Part shown: in pieces, positions 35,680 to 43,383 of the stretch
How the letters are laid out: every line of letters starts with the position of its first letter
Numbering within the stretch: the first letter of the stretch is position 1
Source of the DNA: Streptomyces sp. NBC_01381
GTDB lineage: Bacteria; Actinomycetota; Actinomycetes; Streptomycetales; Streptomycetaceae
Assembly (NCBI RefSeq): GCF_026340305.1
Contig: NZ_JAPEPI010000002.1
Location: forward strand, 744,001-808,000
DNA length: 64,000 bases
Direction of reading: 5' to 3'
Translations under genes and position numbers: made by a program
The notes under the pieces: model-generated
Seen by the model: only the letters and a program-made list of their open reading frames with translations
Database searches by the model: none
What the model was told of the DNA's origin: nothing

Positions 35680-36788
35680 CGCTGAGCCCGATGGCGCTGA
35701 GGCCACTCCACTCCGCATTCGGCGACAGGGTCGAGCAGATCCCCTTCACCGCGTCCGACGGCACGGAGCTCGGCCTGTGCCGGATCGCTCCGGAGGACGG
35801 CTCCACCGACCGCCCGGCCGTGCTCGTCCTGCATGGACTCACCGCGTCGGCCGACATGTTCACGCTGCCCGAGACCCGCAACCTGGTCGATGTGCTGCTG
35901 GACGCGGGCTACGAGCCCTGGCTGCTCGACTGGCGCGGCAGCTGCCGGCTTCCGTACAACGAGGGCCGGGTGCGCTACAGCTTCGACGACGTGGCGCTCT
36001 ACGACATACCGGAGGCCGTGTCGCTGATCAAGGAGCGGATCGAGGGCCGTGATCTGCTGGTCGTCGCGCACTGCATCGGCGCGATGTGCCTGTCGATGAG
36101 CATGGCGGCCGGGCTTGTGCCGGGCCTCGCCGGAGTCGTCGCGCAGGGCGTCTTCCTCACCCCGAAGATGTCCTGGAAGACGCGGGCGCGGCTGCACTTC
36201 GGCGGGGAGCTGCTGCGGTCCCGCTTCGTCAACATCCCCACCGACTTCAAGAAGGTGGGCCTGTGGTCGAAGCACTCGCTGATCTTCGCGGAGGTCTCGC
36301 TGGGCGCCGAGTGCAAGGACCCCAACTGCCAGATCCTGCACAACGACTCGTGGGGCGTGGGCGGTTCACTCTTCGAGCACGACAATCTCCACGACGTCAC
36401 CCACGACCGTCTCGCCGATCTGTACGGCACGGTGCCGATGTGGATCCTGCCGCATCTGCGCGGCATCGAACTGGCCCACACCATGCTGCGGTTCAACGAC
36501 GCCGACGGCCGCTACGACGCGCTCCCGAAGAACGCGCTCGACAACGCGGGCAAGTACGAGGCGCCGCTCCTTCTGCTCTCGGGCAGCGACAACCGCTTCT
36601 GGTACGACTCCAACAAGCTCTGCCACGAGGTGCTTTCGAGCCGCTACCCGGACATGGACGTCCGCTATGTCGAGGTGCCGGGCTACGGCCACCTCGACAC
36701 GTTCATCGGCCGTAACGCGGCCTTGGACGTGTTCGGCCACATCGTCGACTTCCTCGACGAGTGCCGGAGCGTGAACGCCGCAAGGTGA
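35676..36788 (+). CDS. Alpha/beta hydrolase with Cys at the nucleophile elbow
   Basis: 370 aa; the ATG overlaps the PKS3 stop as ATGA, so translation is coupled. It has the alpha/beta-hydrolase fold: the oxyanion segment VLVLHGLTASADMF near residue 50, a nucleophile elbow reading VVAHCIGAMC near 127 where most members have GxSxG, LLLSGSDNRFWYDS as the acid region near 300, and GYGHLDTFIG as the His near 332. The Cys resembles dienelactone-hydrolase-like enzymes and may act in transacylation or cyclisation rather than simple hydrolysis. Coupling to the thioester reductase suggests it acts on, or instead of, the released product. The substrate is unknown. Confidence 0.8.
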   Translation: MTLSPMALRPLHSAFGDRVEQIPFTASDGTELGLCRIAPEDGSTDRPAVLVLHGLTASADMFTLPETRNLVDVLLDAGYEPWLLDWRGSCRLPYNEGRVRYSFDDVALYDIPEAVSLIKERIEGRDLLVVAHCIGAMCLSMSMAAGLVPGLAGVVAQGVFLTPKMSWKTRARLHFGGELLRSRFVNIPTDFKKVGLWSKHSLIFAEVSLGAECKDPNCQILHNDSWGVGGSLFEHDNLHDVTHDRLADLYGTVPMWILPHLRGIELAHTMLRFNDADGRYDALPKNALDNAGKYEAPLLLLSGSDNRFWYDSNKLCHEVLSSRYPDMDVRYVEVPGYGHLDTFIGRNAALDVFGHIVDFLDECRSVNAAR

Positions 36789-36793
36789 CGTCA

Positions 36794-36837
36794 ACGGCCC
36801 CCGTCGCCCGGCTGTCATGCCGGGCGGCGGGGGCCGT
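36794..36837. terminator. Strong hairpin ending the PKS operon
   Basis: A 19-bp stem with one T-G wobble (36794-36812 with 36819-36837) and a 6-nt loop directly follows the hydrolase stop. It is symmetric and could also serve the minus-strand remnants on the other side. Confidence 0.85.
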
Positions 36838-36848
36838 CGTGGTCCGCG

Positions 36849-37215
36849 TCAGGCGAACGTCACCCGCGCCACCGGATCGAGCAGCCCGTCATCGAGCAGC
36901 GCCCGGCAGCGGAACCGCTGGATCTTCCCGCTCGGCGTCTTCGGCAGCACGCCGCGCGCCAGGAACAGACACTCGGCGATGGCGACCCCGGCCCGGTCCA
37001 TCGCCAGGACGCCGCCTCCTCCGCGATCGGCCGGAAGTCCCGCGGGTCGCCCTGCGGCTCCAGCATCAGCACGAGCCGCGTCATGCCCGAATCGCCCGCG
37101 CCGACGACCGCCTCAGCGAGTCGACCGCCGACTCGATCTCCAAGGCGTAGACCTTCCGCCCGCCCACGCTCGGCGACGCCACCTCGATCTCGGCGATCGT
37201 GCCGGAGTCGCCCGC
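36849..37215 (-). pseudogene. Remnant: C-terminus of an acyl-AMP/CoA ligase
   Basis: Read on the minus strand, three segments in different frames line up as the last part of a fatty acyl-AMP ligase type enzyme. They are VGGRKVYALEIESAVDSL, then MTRLVLMLEPQGDPRDFRPI, then AECLFLARGVLPKTPSGK followed by IQRFRCRALL and a stop at 36849. LPKTPSGKIQR is the family's C-terminal Lys-loop motif. At least two frameshifts are needed and the N-terminal 400 or more residues are missing. It is a decayed fragment and cannot make an active ligase. Confidence 0.7.
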
Positions 37216-37254
37216 CCACACCGAAACCCCCGGGCAGGGGCAGCACCCGAAAAT

Positions 37255-37735
37255 TCAGTCCGCTGAGCTCTGGCCCTTTTCGGCGCCTTCGGTCGGTTCC
37301 CAGTACTTCACGGAATCGACTTTCGTCGCAAGGAAGTTCCCGAAGTGGAGGAAATACGTCGAGATCAGGCGGTCGTGCTGGGTGGTGAGTGATTTCGTGG
37401 TGGTGGTGAACATGTTGAGATACAGGGCGGCGATAAAATTGGCATCGATGTTCCGTGCGAGCAGATAAAGTGTGACGCCCGCAATGACGAAGCCGCCGGT
37501 AATGCAGCCGATGCCCGCGAGGCGTAGGCTCGCAGGATGGGCGATTGCCGCTGTACGGCAAGCAGTTCCAGATCGTCATCGATGCCTTGAATGTCAATGT
37601 CCAAGGCTCGAGTGGAGGCGAACACTGCCCCAATGACGCCGAACAGAACGCCGTACGTTGTGCCGAAGGCCGCGGCGATGGATCCGCCGCATGAATCCGT
37701 GACGCCCAAGTAAATGGCAAGGCTCAGGAACAGGA
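37255..37735 (-). pseudogene. Frameshifted small membrane protein
   Basis: On the minus strand one frame reads SGLLFLSLAIYLGVTDSCGG and continues to GVLFGVIGAVFAS and LELLAVQRQSPI, with hydrophobic segments. Near 37530 the sense continues in another frame, with CITGGFVIAGVTLYLLARNI and then NFIAALYLNMF to a stop at 37255. No good start codon is present. It looks like a two- or three-helix membrane protein broken by at least one indel. I do not recognise its family. Confidence 0.5.
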
Positions 37736-37934
37736 GTCCTGAATACCTTTCCCTTTCTTGGACTGGAAAGACTTCATTCGGCTGCCTTATTCGCGGTTGG
37801 GTGCGCCAATCGAGTCACGCTCTCGGCACCCTCTGAACTTCGGCGCTCTCCGGATGTCGAGAACGTGCCACCGGCTCCGTCCCAGGGACATCAGCGGCCA
37901 CCACCGGCCGGACGAGGAAGAAGGAGAAGCCAGC

Positions 37935-38375
37935 ATGGCGATTCAGCGGATGGACAACGTCGGCATCGTCGTCGAGGACATGGACGCCGCCATCGCGTTC
38001 TTCGAGGAACTCGGCATGGAGCTGGAGGGCAGGGCGGAGGTCAAGGGCCTCGTCGCCGACCAGTGCACCGGACTCGACGGCGTCCACTGCGACATCGCGA
38101 TGCTCCGGACCCCGGACGGCCACAGCCGGCTCGAACTGTCGAAGTACCGCAGCCCCGCGGCGATCAGCACCGGTCCGCGCAACAAGCCGCACAACATCCT
38201 GGGCACGCACCGCGTCATGTTCGCCGTCGACGACCTCGAGAACACCATTGCCCGCCTGCGCCCCCACGGCGCCGAACTCGTCGGCGAGATCGCCCGGTTC
38301 GAGGACAGCTATCTGCTCTGCTACCTCCGCGGCCCGGAGGGCATCATCGTCGGACTGGCGGAGCAACTGCGCTGA
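37935..38375 (+). CDS. VOC-fold (glyoxalase/bleomycin-resistance type) protein
   Basis: 146 aa, ATG 37935 behind AAGGAGAAG. Two beta-alpha-beta-beta-beta halves are visible, starting NVGIVVEDMDAAIAFFEELG and HRVMFAVDDLENTIARLRPHG. Metal-ligand-like positions include His in the second half (THRVMFA) and Glu in EGIIVGLAE. Members range from glyoxalases and epimerases to antibiotic-binding proteins. At the cluster edge it might be a tailoring enzyme or resistance protein. It could equally be unrelated. Confidence 0.8.
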   Translation: MAIQRMDNVGIVVEDMDAAIAFFEELGMELEGRAEVKGLVADQCTGLDGVHCDIAMLRTPDGHSRLELSKYRSPAAISTGPRNKPHNILGTHRVMFAVDDLENTIARLRPHGAELVGEIARFEDSYLLCYLRGPEGIIVGLAEQLR

Positions 38376-38408
38376 GAAGAAGGAACCGCATCCACCTCCA
38401 CATACGCC

Positions 38409-38448
38409 AAGACCCCGTCCTCAGCGAAACCGCTGATGGCGGGGTCTT
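38409..38448. terminator. Terminator after the VOC gene
   Basis: AAGACCCCG pairs with CGGGGTCTT, and an inner TCAGCG-AAAC-CGCTGA hairpin is nested inside. It lies 33 bp after the VOC stop and 16 bp before the left attachment repeat. Confidence 0.8.
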
Positions 38449-38463
38449 CGGGCACCTCATACA

Positions 38464-38508
38464 AGGTGCCCCCGGCAGGATTCGAACCTGCGCACACGGC
38501 TCCGGAGG
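38464..38508. other. attL core (45-bp repeat, tRNA-Arg 3' fragment)
   Basis: Identical to 61386-61430 over 45 bp, with mismatches immediately outside on both sides. It holds the T-arm, acceptor 3' strand and part of the anticodon arm of tRNA-Arg but no 5' half, so it is not a gene. Confidence 0.95.
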
Positions 38509-38824
38509 GCATGCCTCAAGACGGTGGAGAAGGCCAGTTGACCTGCAAGTCCTCCGCAAGGTGCCCGATCGTGCGCTGATCTCTATCGCATACCGTGCGC
38601 ACGCCATCCTCAGCCAGGCTGGTCGGCAGGCACCCCAGCGCGCCGGCTGCTGCCGACGTCTCGCACACTTTGCCCACGAAGCCGCGGGTCGCGGGAGCCC
38701 TCGCTGCCGGGGGCAGTTGCCTGTTGGGCCCGCAATGCTGTCTGTCGCGACTCAAGCGTCTCAATGCAGGTCAGGAGGGGCGAGGCTGAGCGGCGCATCG
38801 CGACTCAGTACCTAGGATCCGTTC
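38509..38824. other. Left end of the element, non-coding
   Basis: No convincing gene is seen. It holds one TCTATCGC octamer (38582-38589), also found twice at the right end, and the left copy of a 31-bp long-range inverted repeat (38728-38758). An 82-codon minus-strand frame lacks a ribosome site and family likeness. Confidence 0.6.
38728..38758. repeat. Left copy of a 31-bp inverted repeat
   Basis: It matches the reverse complement of 58602-58632 at 28 of 31 positions and includes TGTCGCGACTCAAGCG in full. The partner lies just upstream of xis. Confidence 0.8.
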
Positions 38825-39063
38825 GTGGCAGAGGCCTCCGAAGATCTGATCAAGCTGGAACGTTCCGCCGAGGAAGAGCGTGCCAAGCTCGCGGGTCTGG
38901 ACGGGGAGGAACGCGCGGCGCAGTGGCGCCGCTGGTACGACGCAGCTGTCGTCTTCCAGGCGGGTTACGGCCCACGCCGAAGCGACCGGACAGCCGCAGC
39001 ACGAGGTTGAGCAGGTTGTGAAGAATGCCGTCCGGCCACTCCGCCGAGGACCCTGCCGAGTAG
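38825..39063 (+). pseudogene. Frameshifted small AICE protein
   Basis: From GTG 38825 the frame reads a charged helical protein (AEASEDLIKLERSAEEERAK, then WRRWYDAAVVFQA). The sense then continues one frame away as VTAHAEATGQPQHEVEQVVK and shifts again to HSAEDPAE and a stop at 39063. One extra G in the GGG near 38964 and one extra C near 39036 explain both shifts. As printed, the product ends at 39010 after 61 aa. It belongs to a small helical family I associate with Streptomyces AICEs; its function is unknown. A sequencing error cannot be excluded. Confidence 0.6.
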
Positions 39064-39239
39064 TCGCTCTACACGGCCTATGGTTCAGGCGCCTGGGGCT
39101 GTTTGCCAGAGGTGATCCCCTTAAGGGGATGTTCCTGCGGTGTGTCGTCAGGAGGCAGACAGAAGTTCGTGATCACGCCCCGCGCGGCATCGAGAGCCGC
39201 GAGACTGTGCCCGGCATAGCCGCGCCTTGAGGAGGTCCC

Positions 39240-39653
39240 GTGATCCCGGCATCCGTTCCTGCCGAAGTCGTCTACACCAACCGCCACGGCGTTACCCAAA
39301 CAGTGCCCGTGCACGCGTGGGACGACGACGGGTATGCCGTGGCCTTGTGGAGAGGTGCGTTGCAGCGCGCACAGTCCATAGAGGGCTTCAAAGAGGTCCG
39401 TGAGCGGCGCGAGATCATCGGCGTCGTTCCGGGAGGCGGCTGGATGATCGAGTGGCAGGTTGACGGTGAGGAGGCGGCGTTCGCCGACCCTGTCGTTGCC
39501 TGGGTCGTCTACTCGGACGGGCAGGCCGTTCCTATCGACACCGATTCTGCGGGTGAAGCATTTCCGGTCACTTCGAGCTCTGATTGGCGGGTGTATCACC
39601 CCGACGCAGCCCCTCACAGCCCTGCGCCGAGCGACGAAGGAAAGCATGCCTGA
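39240..39653 (+). CDS. Hypothetical protein
   Basis: 137 aa, GTG 39240 with a clear AGGAGG 6 bp upstream. It is acidic with many aromatic residues (VPVHAWDDDGYAVALW, WMIEWQVDGEEAAFADPVVA), with no membrane segment and no motif I recognise. The stop lies just ahead of a possible start at 39646. It is in the left cargo part of the element. Confidence 0.6.
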   Translation: MIPASVPAEVVYTNRHGVTQTVPVHAWDDDGYAVALWRGALQRAQSIEGFKEVRERREIIGVVPGGGWMIEWQVDGEEAAFADPVVAWVVYSDGQAVPIDTDSAGEAFPVTSSSDWRVYHPDAAPHSPAPSDEGKHA

Positions 39654-39710
39654 CCTGCACCGAGGGAAAGCAGCTCGGACAAGACGAGCTTCTCGTGCCA
39701 CTGTCAACGC

Positions 39711-39905
39711 ATGGATAACGTGCGACGGATCTACCAGCAATCCGAGAAGCGTCACATACCCCGCCGAGCCTGCCCCGACTGTGGCAAGCCAGTAGCGGGA
39801 CGATGGAGAGCGCACCAGGGCCTGAGTGCCGAGCTCGATCCGGAGGGCGACGTCAGCTGGCGTTGCCCCGGCGAGCAATGCCTGATGGGCAAGGAAGGCT
39901 TCTGA
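39711..39905 (+). CDS. Small zinc-binding-like protein
   Basis: 64 aa from ATG 39711. CPDCGK near residue 21 and CPGEQC near 51 make a plausible four-Cys zinc site. The rest is basic (NVRRIYQQSEKRHIPRRA). No function is known. A competing overlapping frame from 39646 (49 aa) has a better-placed ribosome site but a non-protein-like composition. Confidence 0.5.
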   Translation: MDNVRRIYQQSEKRHIPRRACPDCGKPVAGRWRAHQGLSAELDPEGDVSWRCPGEQCLMGKEGF

Positions 39906-39982
39906 CAGCAGAGCGCCCCACCTTTGGCATCGCGAGGGTGGGGCGTCGCTGCGCAGCCGACAGCCAGCATGGCCGAGGCAGG

Positions 39983-40792
39983 TTAGGCGGCCGACCTCTT
40001 GGCCCATTGCTCAACGACGAAGTCGGCACCTTCAGGGGTGGCGTAGGCCACCTCGTAGGAGACCTTGCCGTTGCTTTCTACCTTGACCGCGAAGTAGCCA
40101 GACGTCTGGTACATGCGCCGTGGCATGTTCTGGTTCGAGCCGAACTTAGAGCGCTGCTTTCGGTAGACGCCCAGATCGACTAGCCAGTTCGTCATGCCCG
40201 TTACCGGCATGTCGAGCATGTCGGCGATGGCGGTCATGCCGATCAGGCCCTCGGCGTTCATGAACTGGTCCCACTTGGTGGCCTTAGGCGCGAGGACCTT
40301 GTTCTCGGCATCTAGAGCCTTGTTCTCGCGCACCTTGTCCAGCAGGGCGACGAGCGCTTCCTCATAGTCCTGCGGAAGTGCCGGGGCGGCGACGGCCGCA
40401 GTCTCCGCCTTGCGCGTCTGCACAGCGAAGTACGTCTGGGCTGCTGCAACCTCCGGCTTCCGTGGGTCGCCGTTCATGGCGACCATGTACGCGCCGTACC
40501 GGGTCAGCTTGTAGTTCAGACGCCTGACCGCTGCGGCGTTACTCCGGGGGCGCACCACTTCGGGGCGCTCCGAAGCGTGCAGGTCAGAGGTCTGCCCACT
40601 GTTCTCGATAGCGACGCGCGCCCGTTCGATGGAGTTCCGGAAGTCCTCCCAGCCGATGTACCCGAGGAGGGGCTGCAGGTCACGGGCTGACCACCACTCA
40701 CCGTGCTCGTCTTCTCGACGAATCTGGTCGAATGGACTAGACCCCCCGCTGTCGCCAGCAGGTATGGACGCGTTACTGTGGAACTGATCCAA
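39983..40792 (-). CDS. Phage-type antirepressor (BRO-N/DinD-like plus KilA-C-like)
   Basis: 269 aa from a TTG at 40792-40790 preceded by AAGGAG. The frame is open further upstream, but the ribosome site decides. The N-terminal part (WWSARDLQPLLGYIGWEDF, then AYMVAMNGDPRKPEVAAAQ and YFAVQTRKAE) matches the BRO/DinD-like domain. The C-terminal half (GMTAIADMLDMPVTGMTNWL, then RRMYQTSGYFAVKVE) matches the antirepressor C-terminal domain that reads a small winged-helix surface. Such proteins counter phage repressors or respond to DNA damage. It is transcribed opposite to its neighbours and may influence excision (inference). Confidence 0.75.
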   Translation of the reverse strand: MDQFHSNASIPAGDSGGSSPFDQIRREDEHGEWWSARDLQPLLGYIGWEDFRNSIERARVAIENSGQTSDLHASERPEVVRPRSNAAAVRRLNYKLTRYGAYMVAMNGDPRKPEVAAAQTYFAVQTRKAETAAVAAPALPQDYEEALVALLDKVRENKALDAENKVLAPKATKWDQFMNAEGLIGMTAIADMLDMPVTGMTNWLVDLGVYRKQRSKFGSNQNMPRRMYQTSGYFAVKVESNGKVSYEVAYATPEGADFVVEQWAKRSAA

Positions 40793-41530
40793 GGTGTAAC
40801 TCCTTGATCCGTAGCCCTCGGCGGACTCACATTCCGCGCGAGGGCTGATCTTTGTCCCGAAGCCGACCGGCACATGCGAATCGGCTAGCCGAGAAGTCTA
40901 CGCTCCGCCACTGACAACGAGTTGGCGCTTGCGGGGGCGGAAGCGGCAGACGGGGAGCGCGGGTCGGGAATCGCGCTCCCTCGACATGGGCGGAATGTCC
41001 CGCTCCATGACTGAACATTACGCCTGGTCCTCTGTCCTGAAACCGGGTTCGACGGCACCGGTTCGATCATTTCCGATTAGACTCGAACAGGCGTCCGATC
41101 GGCTGCAGTCGTCGCGTCTGGAGAAGCTCCGCATCGTCCGCAGCTTCCTCGTCCTTCAGCTCGACCAGATCGACTGACGGATCGCGCAGGAGCAGCAGCG
41201 GCAGGCTGAACGGCCCCGCGGCGAGGCGGCTCGTCCGCCGGGCGCCAGAGTGCCTCATCAAGCAGGGCCTTGACGGATGGGCCCCTGTATATGTGCATGT
41301 TGGCGGCTGCCACAAAGCGGGGAAGCGGTCGAAGGGCGTCACGCGCGAGCAGGCGTGGCGAGCCCTCTCAGTCGATCGGGTCGACTCGTGTCCACACTGC
41401 CGGCCAGACGCGACCCTCGGCGTGCTGGAGTGACGAGCAAGCTGCAGTTCCTCCTTTCCCGCTTTCGCCACGCAGTGTCACACACCGATCTACGATGAGC
41501 GAACATTGTCGGCAGATTCGAGGGTGATGA
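40793..41530. other. Gene-poor spacer in the cargo region
   Basis: No frame here is convincing. A minus frame 41077-41313 begins plausibly (AAANMHIYRGPSVKALLDEALW) but degenerates to Arg/Ala-rich sequence. A plus frame 40986-41177 ends plausibly (LEQASDRLQSSRLEKLRIVR). These may be remnants of a gene broken by indels. The promoters of the divergent antirepressor and membrane-protein genes must also lie here. Confidence 0.4.
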
Positions 41531-41911
41531 ATGCCGGACGAATTGCAGATCCAAGTTCCTGGGTGTGACACGCTAGCCCCGGCGACAAAAGGCGCATTCC
41601 ATCAGAAAGTGACTGAATATGGGCAATTGCTATTCAGTGAGTCGGAGCGTTTGGAGTCGATCAACCGGTCGCATAATGGGCCGGCGCAAATTACCGTGAC
41701 GGACGTGGATGACGCTAACACCATGCTGCGGCGAGGGCGCGTTTCACTTAAGAGGGACTACACCGCAGTCATCTTGAATGGCTCCTCGGCTTTAACTGCC
41801 CTTCTTGCGGGTTACTTTGTTAATCACGCCGACAAGCCCTGGGGTGTCATAGGGCTTGCCATTTGTGCCGCCATTACGGTCGGATGCGTAACTGTGGGGT
41901 ATATGCGATGA
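41531..41911 (+). CDS. Small two-helix membrane protein (partner of HEPN-like gene)
   Basis: 126 aa. The soluble N-terminal part has Lys/Glu-rich helices (AFHQKVTEYGQLLFSESERL). Two closely spaced hydrophobic helices follow near the C-terminus (YTAVILNGSSALTALLAGYF and VIGLAICAAITVGCVTVGYM), a SLATT-like 2TM layout. Codon use is much less GC-biased than in neighbours and includes a TTA codon, so it is probably recently acquired. The stop overlaps the next ATG as ATGA. I infer an effector or sensor pair with the next gene. The family is not recognised. Confidence 0.65.
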   Translation: MPDELQIQVPGCDTLAPATKGAFHQKVTEYGQLLFSESERLESINRSHNGPAQITVTDVDDANTMLRRGRVSLKRDYTAVILNGSSALTALLAGYFVNHADKPWGVIGLAICAAITVGCVTVGYMR

Positions 41912-42681
41912 ACGATGGAGAAGAGTTCGTTGCAATCGGATTCTCCCCTGCCGCAGAACTAGCAGTCGAAGAAGCGGTCGAGGAGTTCGAGAATAATCTT
42001 CGACAAAAAGCTGCGATTGCTGCTGCATCCGAAGGTAACCCTACAACTATCGCTAATGCACGACATGTTGCCGAGGCCACTGCCCAGCTCATGGCGGAGC
42101 TAGGTGACCCCAAGGGACGTAAAGCAGAAATCGCACTATTCCAGAAATCCCTCTGGGTTGCGATGGGCATCATTGCCGCAGCGGGCTTCATCGTCTTCGC
42201 CATAGCTGGCACCGGGCAACCCTGGGGCGAGCCCTGGACAACCGAGAAAGTGCAACTCTTCTCCACTGGCTTTCTGGTCGGTCCAATGGTGGGTCTGATA
42301 ATGAACTCACTTCAGAAGCCGCTGATGCTCATCATGGAGCCGATAATCAAAAGGAGCAGGAGAACGGAGATTCGTCCTTCCTTTAGTGTCTTCATGGCGG
42401 AAGTTACCGCACTGGAAATCTCTATTCGGTCGCGAATGAGTGAAACTTTTGGTGAATCCAGGGCTGACCAATCGTTGTCTGACCTAGTCGATCGTTTCTC
42501 GCGTGCTGCCCGCCTGTCGAGTGATGATCATGAGGCCCTACGTGCGGTTCTTGCCATGCGGAACAAGGTGACTCATGGGCGATATTCGGCAATTTCTCCT
42601 GCCGACCTTACCCAAGCGACAAACGACGCACGCCGACTCTCCAGTAAGTTTCGATCGATAGCTTTGAATAAGGCTGTCTGA
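41908..42681 (+). CDS. Membrane-anchored HEPN-like protein
   Basis: 257 aa, coupled to the preceding gene. An acidic helical N-terminus is followed by two membrane helices (VAMGIIAAAGFIVFAIAG near 86-103 and LFSTGFLVGPMVGLIMNSL near 118-136). A cytosolic helical domain then carries LAMRNKVTHGRYS near residue 217. RNKVTH fits the R-N-x3-H (Rx4H) ribonuclease motif of HEPN domains, which cut RNA in many toxin and phage-defence systems. Codon use is AT-shifted like its partner. A defence or abortive-infection module carried as AICE cargo is my inference; the HEPN assignment rests on one motif and helical context. Confidence 0.55.
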   Translation: MNDGEEFVAIGFSPAAELAVEEAVEEFENNLRQKAAIAAASEGNPTTIANARHVAEATAQLMAELGDPKGRKAEIALFQKSLWVAMGIIAAAGFIVFAIAGTGQPWGEPWTTEKVQLFSTGFLVGPMVGLIMNSLQKPLMLIMEPIIKRSRRTEIRPSFSVFMAEVTALEISIRSRMSETFGESRADQSLSDLVDRFSRAARLSSDDHEALRAVLAMRNKVTHGRYSAISPADLTQATNDARRLSSKFRSIALNKAV

Positions 42682-42755
42682 TCTGTAGGCGGGGCGGAAT
42701 ATCCGCTTGTAGCAGAGGGCTGCGGTAGGTGGAGCTCCGCCCCCAGGAAGATCCC

Positions 42756-42881
42756 GTGACCTGCAAACACGAGACCCGGACACTCCGTCCGGTGTCTCTT
42801 CCGCGTGGGCCCATCAAGCTCGTACTAGCGGAGACGAAGCACCAGGGTGCTACCCGCCCCTTGGCCGGCTATGTACCGTGA
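42756..42881 (+). CDS. Possible 41-aa peptide
   Basis: GTG 42756 lies 5 bp after AGGAAG and opens a 41-codon frame (starts MTCKHETRTLRPVSLPRGPI) that ends just ahead of the XRE gene. It is basic with no motif and could be spurious. Confidence 0.25.
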   Translation: MTCKHETRTLRPVSLPRGPIKLVLAETKHQGATRPLAGYVP

Positions 42882-42915
42882 AACACGCCCCTACCAGCAG
42901 CAGGAGGCAGCCCCC

Positions 42916-43323
42916 ATGCGTGGTCTTGGAGATCACCTCAGCATCGGCGAGCGCGTCGCGTTCTACCGGAAGCGGCGCGGCTACACGCAAGAGGTGCTGG
43001 CCGGACTGGTCGGCCGTAGCACTGACTGGCTCGCGAAGGCAGAGACAAGCCGCAGGAAGCCGCCACGAATCGACATGCTCGCGGAACTGGCGCGCATCCT
43101 GCGTGTGCCACTTGGCGACCTGCTCGGACAGACTCTCCTAGTAGAGGATGAGAAGCACCAGGACGACGTACCGGCCGTACGTGATGCGCTTATGAGCCCC
43201 CGGCGTCTCTCGCGCCTGCTCTTCGGGCCTGAGGCGGACGTCAACTCCCCACACCTGCTCCTGTGGCGGTGCGTGTGGAGCACGCGTGGAACGACTACCA
43301 GTGCGGTCGGCTCGGCAACGTGA
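42916..43323 (+). CDS. XRE-type HTH regulator, C-terminus lost by frameshift
   Basis: 135 aa from ATG 42916 behind AGGAGG. The HTH is clear (IGERVAFYRKRRGYTQEVLA, then LVGRSTDWLAKAETSRRKP). In this family a long helical C-terminal domain follows. Here the frame runs into low-quality sequence after LLLWR, while the +1 frame reads RVEHAWNDYQCGRLGNVIAA, which is the expected continuation. That frame is itself soon cut off by the next gene. The DNA-binding part could still be made. Probably a decayed regulator. Confidence 0.65.
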   Translation: MRGLGDHLSIGERVAFYRKRRGYTQEVLAGLVGRSTDWLAKAETSRRKPPRIDMLAELARILRVPLGDLLGQTLLVEDEKHQDDVPAVRDALMSPRRLSRLLFGPEADVNSPHLLLWRCVWSTRGTTTSAVGSAT

Positions 43324-43383
43324 TCGCGGCCCAGATTGCTGAACCTCGCGTCTACTTGGGCTCGGATCTTGCATCCTGCCAAC

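Noticed and set aside
38464..38508. A second tRNA-Arg gene
   Set aside because: Only the 3' portion is present; it is the att duplicate left by integration.
38516..38764. 82-codon minus-strand gene near attL
   Set aside because: No ribosome site, no family likeness, and it covers the long-range inverted repeat.
40986..41177. Small plus-strand protein in the cargo spacer
   Set aside because: Plausible C-terminal composition but no ribosome site and a poor N-terminus; recorded only within the spacer entry.
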